This document shows positions 34,294-43,700 of a DNA stretch of 64,000 bases, one piece after another. How positions within the stretch are numbered: position 1 is the stretch's first letter; every line of letters begins with the position of its first letter. Source of the DNA: Nocardia carnea NBRC 14403 (GTDB taxonomy: Bacteria; Actinomycetota; Actinomycetes; Mycobacteriales; Mycobacteriaceae); the NCBI RefSeq assembly GCF_000308515.1, contig NZ_BAFV01000015.1, forward strand, positions 179,512-243,511, given 5' to 3'. The notes below the pieces were generated by a model. The model made no database searches. It was not told where the DNA came from and saw only the letters and a program-made list of their open reading frames with translations. Made by a program: the position numbers and the translations under genes.

Positions 34294-35379
34294 ATGAGCG
34301 ACGAACCCGAAGTCCTGGTCGAACAGCGTGACGGCCTGGGACTCATCACCCTGAACCGGCCCAAGGCCATCAACGCGCTGAACCATGCCATGACGCTCAC
34401 CATCACCGAGCAGTTGCGGGCCTGGGCCACCGACGATTCGGTACGCACCGTCGCCATCACCGGTGCCGGTGAACGGGGACTGTGCGCGGGTGGCGATATC
34501 GTCGCGATCCACCACGACGCCAAGGAGCAGCAGGCGGCCGGGCACGTCGGGTCGGCGGCGGATTCGGCGACCGGGAAATTCTGGCGCGACGAGTACATTC
34601 TCAACGCGCTCATCGGCCGCTACCCGAAACCGTATGTCGCGGTGATGGACGGGATCGTGATGGGCGGCGGGGTCGGGCTGTCCGCGCACGGTAGCCACCG
34701 GATCGTCACCGAGAAGTCGACCATCGGGATGCCCGAGGTCGGGATCGGGTTCATCCCGGATGTCGGCGGTACCTATCTGCTGTCGCGGGCGCCGGGCGAA
34801 CTGGGCACCCATATCGCGCTCACCACGGCGCGCATGAAGGCCGGCGATGCCATCGCCACCGGTTTCGCGGACTACTACGTTCCCGCCGAACAGATCCCGG
34901 CCCTGCTCACCACCCTGCAGACCGAATCCGCCGATATCGCGATCGCCAAATACGCCGCCGAGGCGCCGGAATCGGCGCTGCTGGGACAGCGGGATTGGAT
35001 CGACGCCTGCTACGGCGCGGAGACGGTCGCCGAAATCGTCGTCCATCTGCAGGAGCACGCCGATACCGAGGCGAATGCGGCCGCCACCGCGATACTCGGC
35101 AAATCGCCGGTCGCATTGCAGGTCACCCTGCGGTCGCTGCGGTCGGCAGGCACGGCCACGAGCCTGGAGGCGGTGCTGAACGAGGAGTACCGCGTGTCGA
35201 TCGCCTCGCTGGCCTCGCACGATCTGGTCGAGGGTATTCGCGCGCAGGTGGTCGACAAGGACCGCAACCCGCAATGGTCGCCTGTAGCCCTCACTGATGT
35301 CACCACCGCCCAGGTCGAGGCGTATTTCGCCGAACTGGGCGAGCGGGAACTGGGTTTGACGATTCCGGAGGAAAAGTAA
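34294..35379 (+). CDS. 3-hydroxyisobutyryl-CoA hydrolase
   Basis: 361 residues from the ATG with GGAAGGA upstream; a start 18 bases earlier is weaker. Crotonase fold: LGLITLNRPKAINALNHAM, GERGLCAGGDIVAIHHDAK (first oxyanion turn), MDGIVMGGGVGLSAHGSHRI, KSTIGMPEVGIGFIPDVGGT (GMPEVGIGFIPDVG with the Glu and Asp typical of the hydrolase rather than the hydratase). It hydrolyses 3-hydroxyisobutyryl-CoA to free 3-hydroxyisobutyrate. The 3' end overlaps the next start by one base. No separate enoyl-CoA hydratase is in the operon. Confidence 0.9.
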   Translation: MSDEPEVLVEQRDGLGLITLNRPKAINALNHAMTLTITEQLRAWATDDSVRTVAITGAGERGLCAGGDIVAIHHDAKEQQAAGHVGSAADSATGKFWRDEYILNALIGRYPKPYVAVMDGIVMGGGVGLSAHGSHRIVTEKSTIGMPEVGIGFIPDVGGTYLLSRAPGELGTHIALTTARMKAGDAIATGFADYYVPAEQIPALLTTLQTESADIAIAKYAAEAPESALLGQRDWIDACYGAETVAEIVVHLQEHADTEANAAATAILGKSPVALQVTLRSLRSAGTATSLEAVLNEEYRVSIASLASHDLVEGIRAQVVDKDRNPQWSPVALTDVTTAQVEAYFAELGERELGLTIPEEK

Positions 35380-36281
35380 TGAGCAAGACGATCGGTTTCC
35401 TCGGCCTCGGCCATATGGGTGGGCCCATGGCGGCGAACCTGGTGCAGGCCGGATACGAGGTACACGCATACGACCCGTCGACCGGGGCGCAGGAACAGGC
35501 CCGCAAAGACGGTGTGGCGCTGGTGGATACCGGGATCGCCGCCGCCACCGGCCGCGATATCGTCATCACGATGCTCACCAACGGCAAGCTGGTGCGTGAC
35601 GTGTACGCGGAACTGCTGCCGGTGGCGCAGCCGAGCACCCTGTTCGTCGACTGCTCGACCATCGATGTCGGCGACGCCAAAGCGGCGGCGGAGATGGCGA
35701 CGGCGGCCGGGCACCGGGCGCTGGACGCGCCGGTTTCGGGCGGTGTTTCGGGTGCGGCCGCCGGTACGCTCACCTTCATGGTCGGCGGGGCGGAAGCCGA
35801 TTTCGCCGAGGCGCTGCCGGTGCTCGAGGTGATGGGCGCCAAGGTCGTGCATTGCGGCGGCGCCGGGGTCGGGCAGGCGGCCAAGATCTGCAACAATATG
35901 CTGCTAGGTATCTCGATGATCGGGCTGTCCGAGGCGCTGGTGCTGGGGGAGAAACTGGGGCTGAGTCACCAGTCGTTCTTCGATGTGGTGTCCACGGCAT
36001 CCGGGCAGAGCTGGGCGCTCACCACCTATTGCCCGGTCCCGGGTCCCGTGCCGACCAGCCCGGCGAACAACGACTACCAGCCCGGCTTCGCCACCGCACT
36101 GATGAACAAGGATCTGGGTCTGGCCGCGGAAGCGTTGCAGGCCAACGGGGTCCACGGTCGTATCGGGGAACTGGCGGCGGAGATCTATCGCGAATTCAAC
36201 GAAACCTCCGGCGGCCGGGACTTCTCGGCGATCATCACCGAGGTGCGTGAACGCAGCGGAGGGTCACAGACCGCCGGCTGA
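35379..36281 (+). CDS. mmsB: 3-hydroxyisobutyrate dehydrogenase
   Basis: 300 residues, overlapping the preceding stop by one base. Rossmann motif GFLGLGHMGGPMAANLVQAG, active-site DAPVSGGVSGAAAGTLTFMV, and KICNNMLLGISMIGLSEA, with the catalytic Lys. It oxidises 3-hydroxyisobutyrate to methylmalonate semialdehyde with NAD+, the substrate of MmsA encoded first in the operon. Family length is about 295. Confidence 0.94.
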   Translation: MSKTIGFLGLGHMGGPMAANLVQAGYEVHAYDPSTGAQEQARKDGVALVDTGIAAATGRDIVITMLTNGKLVRDVYAELLPVAQPSTLFVDCSTIDVGDAKAAAEMATAAGHRALDAPVSGGVSGAAAGTLTFMVGGAEADFAEALPVLEVMGAKVVHCGGAGVGQAAKICNNMLLGISMIGLSEALVLGEKLGLSHQSFFDVVSTASGQSWALTTYCPVPGPVPTSPANNDYQPGFATALMNKDLGLAAEALQANGVHGRIGELAAEIYREFNETSGGRDFSAIITEVRERSGGSQTAG

Positions 36282-36663
36282 AGATCGTTGGAGCAGCGGC
36301 ACGGCGGGCTGCACCGTGTTCGTACCTGATCGGCACCCGACCCGGCCCAGCAAATAAGGTTCGTACCTCACGAGCTGAGCCGGTCCGGCCGACCCCGGAC
36401 CGGCCCCACTCCGCACGAAGAAATCGAGGCCGACCTTCCGGCCCGGGTGTGGTTTCACACGGGGGTGGTCTCGGTTTCGCGGCCCCGCGCGGCCACTGCT
36501 GACGACTCTGGTGAAACCCGCGGTGGTTCCGCCGAGCAGCCCGCCGGTGACGCGGCAAGCGCGACCGGAATCGTCCGAGACCCGGTGCCGTACCTGTCGA
36601 ATACCCTTGGCTATCCTCAGCTCACGACTGCGCCCTGCCCGTCCTGCTCCGAAAGTCCAGGCG
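36282..36663. other. Intergenic region, 382 bases, one hairpin
   Basis: No gene was found. It holds the GC-rich hairpin at 36379-36404, a second small stem (GTGTG/CACAC near 36448-36461) and the 10-mer GTTCGTACCT twice, about 40 bases apart (near 36319 and 36359). A short in-frame extension of the following gene is open but not protein-like. Confidence 0.5.
36379..36404 (+). terminator. Possible terminator hairpin after the mmsB operon
   Basis: CCGGTCCGG (36380-36388) and CCGGACCGG (36395-36403) form a perfect 9-bp stem, extended to 10 by G36379 and C36404, with a 6-base loop. There is no T run, as is common in high-GC actinobacteria. It stands 98 bases after mmsB and may close that operon. 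Confidence 0.4.
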
Positions 36664-37503
36664 ATGGATGTTCTTTATTTCTTCAAACACAGTCCATTCG
36701 GCGACCTGGAACTGAAGTATTCGCTGCGGAGCGTCGAACGCTATATGCCGTGGGCGAGGCGGGTGGTGGTTTTCGGCGATCGGCCGGAATGGCTGGCGGG
36801 TCCGGAGAGCGGAATCTTCCATGTTCCACACGAGGCGATCGCGTGGATCGGCCCCTACAGAACGCCCGTCACGAATTGGTTCCTGATGTTCTATCTCACG
36901 GCCCTGCTGCCGGAACTGGACGAGGAATACCTCTTCTGCAGCGACGACTTCGTGCTGCTCCACGACCTCACGCCCGATGAGGCCCGGCGGAACCGTTATC
37001 TGCAGGATCTGGCGACCCTCGGCAACCGCGGTACGGGCCTGTGGAAAGACAGTCTGTGGCGGACGCATGACCTGCTCAAACGCCTCGGCTACGGCACGCT
37101 CAACTATGAAACGCATACGCCGGCCCGGTTCCGTAAGCAGTGGGTGCTGGACGCCTATCGCGATCTACGAGATTTCGTCACCGAGGACCGCTGGCAGGGC
37201 GCGATGGGCATCACCGCCATTCTGAGCCACACGCAGAAGCACCACCCGCGACCTCTGGTGCATCTCAAAGCGGAGGGCAGCCGAGTGGGTTTCCACGGCA
37301 AGCCTCCGGAATATGACGAGATCGTCTCCCTTGCTTCCGCGGCAGACGCGAGGTTCCTCAACTTCGACGACGAGGCGTTCGGCCCCGACCTGCAACGCTT
37401 CCTCGCCGAGCGGTTTCCGCACCCCTGCCGCTACGAGCGGTACGAAACCCCCGCGACCCCCACCAGCGCCGTCATCGACACCGGCAGCGTGCCGGTGTCT
37501 TGA
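36664..37503 (+). CDS. Stealth-like sugar-phosphate transferase
   Basis: 279 residues. DLELKYSLRSVERYMPWARR and VVVFGDRPEWL match the conserved region 2 of Stealth proteins (the LRYSLRS-x-E-x-x-PW pattern), followed by the acidic CSDDFVLLHDL (D-D in the nucleotide-sugar site). The Stealth N-terminal region with DIVYTWVDG is not seen, so this is a divergent member or a related capsule/GT-A enzyme. Stealth enzymes link hexose-1-phosphates in surface polysaccharides. The ATG at 36664 was chosen because the fold begins there; upstream codons are low complexity. It stands alone between the valine operon and the toxin array. Confidence 0.6.
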   Translation: MDVLYFFKHSPFGDLELKYSLRSVERYMPWARRVVVFGDRPEWLAGPESGIFHVPHEAIAWIGPYRTPVTNWFLMFYLTALLPELDEEYLFCSDDFVLLHDLTPDEARRNRYLQDLATLGNRGTGLWKDSLWRTHDLLKRLGYGTLNYETHTPARFRKQWVLDAYRDLRDFVTEDRWQGAMGITAILSHTQKHHPRPLVHLKAEGSRVGFHGKPPEYDEIVSLASAADARFLNFDDEAFGPDLQRFLAERFPHPCRYERYETPATPTSAVIDTGSVPVS

Positions 37504-37743
37504 TTACGGCGATCGATGGCCGTACCGCCCCGTCGCCGTCATACCGGGTAGCCGCATCGTTCCAGTGCGTGTAATGCCGATTCGCATCGGGGCTCGATAC
37601 GGCTGCCGACCGGTACCACACTGACCCGGCGCCGAATTCGCTTGTGAGACACCGGATGTTAACTGTCTCTGTTGTACCGTGGCCTCGTAGTCCGGTGAGG
37701 AGGTCGTGGTGATCAGCGATCGGGTTGCCGTCATCGGAATCCG

Positions 37744-40700
37744 ATGAGCCTCTACCTGCCGGAGGATATGCGCTGGCTGGGGTGGATCGCCGGTGCCGAA
37801 TGGCCGGATGGGGACGAGGACAAGGTCTGGGCGGTCTCCGAAGTCTGGGAGAAGTACAGTGCGGAGCTGAAAACGCTCGTCGCCGCCATCGAAGAGGCCA
37901 AGCAGGAAGCGATCGCGGCGTACCCGGAGGGGGAGGCTCGGGAGGAGATCGCGGCCCGGTACGACGAGCTGATCGCCGGCGAGAAGTCGCTGGCGGCGTT
38001 GGCGCAGAATATGGCCGACACTTCGGTCACGGTCTTCGACTTCGGTACCGAGGTGCAGGCCGCGAAGATCAACATCATTATCACGCTGTGCTGGCTGGCG
38101 GTCGAAATCGCGTTGGCCTGGCTCTTTCCGCCGACGGCGCCGGCACAACAGGCCGCCGCGATCGGTACGACGCGCGCGATTATGCAGGCTGTCAGTACTG
38201 CATTGAATCGTTCGGTGGCGCGGTTGGCATCGAAGTTGGGTGCGCCGACGGTGAAGCGCAGCTTCTGGCGCAATCTTGCCAGTGGGAAGCCGACGATGCC
38301 GACTGCCGACGACTGGGCGGATCTGGTCGGAGAAGTGGCGCAGGGGGCGGCCGAGGAAGTCGTGATCAATGCGTCGGTGCAGGTCGGCCAGTATGCCGAC
38401 GATAAGCGCCGGGAGATCAACGGGCAGGAGATCCTCGTCAGTGGTGTGGCCGGTGGTGCCGCGGAACCGGTGGGTTCGGCATTGGCGAAGGGCGCCAACA
38501 AAGCCATCGGTAAGGGGTTCGGGTTCAGTGATGATTTCGCCGGGAAGATAGACAACTGGTGGGGCCGGCCGCTGCAGAATGCGGTGGTGGGTGGTATCGC
38601 CGACGGCGGTGCCGGGATTTTCGGCAGCATGGTCGGTGCAGCGATGACCGGTGCGAGTCTGGCCGACTCGATCACCGGTATCGGGGTGGCCGGTGGCTTC
38701 ATCCAGGGGTCGATCGTGGGGGCGGCCGATCCGACGAGCTTCGGTTGGCCCCGTGGCGGGGGCGGCCCCGGGGGCGGATACGGCAATGCCGAGAGCTGGC
38801 TCGGCAATCCGGAGTTCGCCATGGGCGGCCCCCGGTCCGGGGAAGTACCCGCGGCCGGCGACGGGTCGGCCGGTGAAACCGCCCGGCACCGCGATGGGCC
38901 GGGTGATTCGCCGGGCGGGACCGGACAGCGGCCGCCGTCCGGCGACACCCCGGGTGTCGGCGGGGCCGGGCCGCGGAGCCCGGGAGACGGGCAGCAAGGT
39001 CCGGTACCGGCGGGGCGTTCATCGGATACCCCGACCGCCGGCGACGAGCCGAAAGCTCCGGGCGGCGGTGAAGCCGACGGGCACAACGGTTCCAGCGAAT
39101 CGACAGGTTCGGTGCCGTCCGAGCGGCAACAAAAGTCCGGTGTGCCGGGTGAACAGCACCCGGGCTCGTATCCCGCGGCGGGACAGTCGCCGAGCGGGGA
39201 CTCCCCGCACCAACCGGGCGGACACTCCTCGGACAGGAACGAGAACAGCGCCGGTGGGCCGGACGTGGGCGCGCCGCAGTCCCCGTCCCGGGCCGACAGG
39301 GATGCCGGTCCGGAGGGGGCCGGGTCATCGCATTCGGACAGTCGGCAATCGGGAACCGGCACGCCGGAGGGCCGGCCGCCGGAAGGCGCCGCATCCGAAT
39401 CCGGGCCGGAAGGCGACCGGGAGCGGCCGGGCCCGGAGAACGCGGGCCAGACCGGCGAACGTACCGGTACCGCGGGCGATTCAGCGGAAAGCGGCGAATC
39501 CGAGCGAGAAGGGGACAGGTCCGAACAGGGCGGTCTCAGGCCTGAACGGGACGGTGTAGAGCCCGAGCGGGAAAATGCCGGCAACAACCCGGACAGTGCG
39601 GAATCCGACCCGGTGAAGCGGGCTTCGGTCACCGGGCCGGAAACCGGTGACCGTACCGATGAGTACGCGGAAAGGCGAGGGCCACAAGACTCCTCGCGAA
39701 ACGCGCAGTCGGACGTATCGTCGCCGGACTTCACCGTGTCCCCGCCGCCTATGGCCGTACCGGCGCAGCCGGGCGCGGTACCACCCGGATCGCCCACGGC
39801 CTCGGGACAACCCGGCTCGACACCACCGCCGCAGTCCGGTACGCCGGGCCAATCGACGACGGCGCCCACCCATCCCGGGTCGCCGAACACCACCTCGTCG
39901 GCCGCGCAGCAGCACGGTTCATCCTCGAATGCCACACCGGGCGAGAAACCGGGGACGTCCCCGAGTTCGGGTTCGTCCCCGGCGCAGTCCTCGCGAGACG
40001 TCCCCGGCCGGTCCGACGCAGCAGGCGAGAGCGCTCCGCTCCCGGATCCGGCATCGCCCATGGCAGGGGTGTCCAGCCCCGCGCCGGCCGGATTACCGCC
40101 GGGCGCAGCGGACTCCGTGATTTCGGCCGCTCCGGCACCCTCGCAGCCGCCCGACGCGCCTGACACGTCGGACCCGGCCGTGCGGTCGGATCCCGGCCCG
40201 GCGCGGAACGCCGGCCCGGAACAGCAGCGTTCCGGTCCGTCCACGCCTACCGCGGATTCCGGGCCGATCCGGCGGGCTCCGGAATCCGCGGCCGGCCCGG
40301 CGCCGGATACCGGGCGACCGCGTCCCGGGGAGCTCTCGACTCCGGCACCGCGGCGGCTGCCGGAGCAGGCGATAACCGCGGAACCTGCCGCGCCGGCCGA
40401 AGAATCCCACGACGCCCCCGGTATCGCCGCCGAAGAGGTGCCCGTGCCGGTGCCGGTGGACGCCGGACCCCAGGCACGGCCGGCGGGCTCGGGTACACAG
40501 GTTCGGCCGGCGGGATCGGGCGGACAGCAGATCACCGCACCCGTCGGCGGGCAACCCGAGACACCGGGTTCGCGCCGGTTCACCCCGGCGCAATGGCAGG
40601 TGATTCCGCACTTGGCCCGCGACCGGTTCACCCGCAGCTACGGTCCGGTCGAGGATCCGTCCTATCAGACCGCCGTGGAGCAGGCACTCAGCGACCGCCG

Positions 40701-43700
40701 GGGTGGGTTCGAGCAGTTCCGTAACCCGGCCACTTTCACGGCGGTACCGGGCGGCAAACCCTACGGCATGCTGATCAACGGTCCGGGCCCGAATGCGCCC
40801 GGCCGGTCCGGCAACTGCCAAGACTGTTCGCTGTCGTTGCTGGCGTCGTTCGCGGGACGACCTCAGGTAGCGGCGCCGTGGACCGGCCGGCTCCCGAAGG
40901 ATTCCCTCCGCAGCGGGTACCTGCAGGCGCAGCGATTCCTGGGTTCCCGGGCGACGCACTTCGACAACGGTTCCCGGCCGGTGGCCGAGCAGTACCAGGC
41001 CGCGCACCAGCACATCAAGGATCTCGGTGCCGGAACGATGGTCTATGTCACCACCTACTGGCACAAGACCAATGTCCTCGGGTTCAAGCAGTACAACCCG
41101 GACGGTTCACCGGTATACGACGGCACCCATGCCACAGCGGTAGTGGTGCCCGACGGGGAAACCGAACCGGTCTGGTTCGACCCGCAGACCGGCGCATACG
41201 AGTACGCGCCCCCGAAGCGATTCCGCAAGCATGCCGCGAAGGTCGACTTCGTCATCGGCACACCGGAGACGGTCGCGGCCGCGGCCGAGCACCGGCAAGA
41301 GCTCGAAAGTTCGCTGCGCGAAGGCAGAAGCGGGTTCGCCGCCGGACGACACCCCGGCGCATACACAGCCGTTCCGGGTGGGCGCCCATACGGCGAGTTA
41401 CTCGCACTCGGGGGCGGATACCCGATGGGTGGCCGGACCGACCCGTACGAGGCCGCAGTGGTGGCGGCGTCGACGTTCCTCGGCGCGCCGCGGTTCACTA
41501 TTCCGAACTGGGACCATTTCAATGAGGGGGGACAGCCGTTCGCGGAGCCGGACACGCACCGACGCGGCCGATCCCGGATCGAGGGCTGGTTCGGCGACCG
41601 AATGACCTCCCTGGCCACCGGTGCACGGACCGTCCGACAGCAATACCAGGCCGCCTACGACGAGGTGCGCGGGCTGGGCGCGCTCGGCGTGGGTGTCGCC
41701 GAGATCACCCGGCCGGTTCGGGGCTCCGCGGAACCGGATCGATCCCTCAGGTTGCTGACCTATCCGGCCGGCGCCGATCCGGACAATCCCACCGAACCCG
41801 CCGAACCGGTGTGGTGGGATCCGATGACCGGCCGGACATGGTCGCATGCGGAGATGCTCGCCACCATCGGCAGCGAGACCGAAATCTCCTTTGTCGCGGC
41901 CCCCGGTAACGAGCTGATCGAACTGCACTACTTGGCCGCGAGTACGCCGGCGGGCGTATTCCGGTCACCGGCGGCCGAAGCGGCCACACAGGCAACCGGT
42001 CCCCGTGACGGCGACCGGGACACCGCGAGTGACGACGAGGCACCGGAGTCGCCGCGGTTCGGTTCCCGGGTCGTCGAGGTACCGGATACGGCTGCGACCC
42101 GATCGCTCCCGCAAACGGACAGTCCCTCCGCGCCGATCACCCGCGAACCACTTCCGGCGGGACTCGCTGCACCGGATTCCGAGGACGACGATTCGGATCA
42201 TTGGTCCGAACCGCCTCCAGCAGGGGCAGCCGGCCTGGTTCGGGAGATCGGCTCTCCGCCTGCGCGGTTGGACAGTTCACCGGAACTGGACGCGGACGAA
42301 TCCGCCGATGGCGGGACCGCGAACGACGCGGAGGAGAACAGTTCGGCGAACAGCGATTCGGACGGGTGGCTGGAGGAACTGGCCGACGACGATCAGCAAG
42401 AGCCGGATCTGGTGGCCTCGACAGCCGCGAACCGCGAATCCGAGGACGGTGCCGCGGCGCCGCGGCCGCTACTGGAACCGCCGATGGTACTGCTGGATCC
42501 GGCGGAGATGCGTATTTTCGGACCCGGCTACCTTGCGCCGCCGGACCTCGTGGCCCAGCGGGCACTCGAGGATGCCATGCGGGGACCGAACGGATTCGTC
42601 GTCTACGCCGATCCGGGTAGCTACCCGCCCGGGGGCACCGCATACGGTGCTCTGATCAATCCGGGTGTCGGGGTGGATCCCGGGCGCGACGACAACTGTC
42701 AGGACTGTGTGCTGGCCGGATTGGCGACCTTTCTGGGCCGGCCGACGGTCGCGGCCGCGGTATATCCCGTGGTCGTCGACGGCCGGGTCACCTGGGCCGA
42801 CGGCGAAACGGGTGGGCCGGCGCGACAGGCGTGGATGATCGGGCTCGGTGAGCGACAGCTCGGTGGAAGCGGCACTGTGCGCGAGCAGTTGGACACCGTT
42901 CACAACGAGGTGGCGTCACACGGTTTCGGCTCGGCAGCCGTCGTCACCACCACCTGGCCGGTGCGGAATCCGGCCACGGGCGGTACGGACCGCGCCGAGG
43001 GTGAACCCGCCGCGGGCGGCGAGCATTCCTGGCTGGTCGTCTACCCGGTGCCGACAAAACGTGACGCGAGCGGTGCGCTGATCGACGAGGGTCCGCTGTG
43101 GTGGGACCCGCAGACCGACAAGAGGTCACACCGGCCGTTCGACCTCACTCCGGAGAAGGTGAGTTTTGTCCTCATCCCACCTGGGCGCACTGTCAGCACG
43201 GTCGACGAACTCCTACCCGTGCCGGCAGCGCTCGATCAGCCGCCGGCGTACCCACGCCCGGCTGTCGTCCCGGCCCTGGGCCACACCACGCCGTCGCAAC
43301 TGCCGGACCCGTCGGTGACCTGGTCCCTGGGGCCCGGCCGGCTGGATTCGGTCGAGCACCCCGGGATGCAGAAGACACTCGAGCGAATGCTGGCCGACGG
43401 CCACGGTGGCTATGTGGCCGGGGCCGATCCCACGACCTACCCCAGCCCGGATCGCCCGTTCGGAGCGGTGATCAACGGGGGCAAGAGCCGCCCGCGGTCG
43501 CGGTTCGAGAACCGGTGGGAGGCACTCATTTCCGGCGTATCGTCGTTCCGGGGATTGCCGCTCGTTGCCCCGCCCAAGAATCTCGACGGAGGTAATCCGG
43601 ACAACCTTGTCGAGGACGCCGAAGGCATTGCGCGGATCACCGAGTGGCTACAGACCGAACCCGATCATTTCGGTGCGATTCCGGAAGCCGAACAGGGTGC

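Noticed and set aside
36511..36663. Upstream extension of the Stealth-like gene
   Set aside because: The extra 51 residues are Pro/Ser/Arg low complexity with no match, and the conserved fold begins at 36664.
37752..40631. Antisense ORF of 959 residues opposite the linker of the giant toxin
   Set aside because: It mirrors the low-complexity Gly/Ser/Pro linker codons, starts and ends with no ribosome-binding site, and has a composition typical of a shadow frame in GC-rich DNA.
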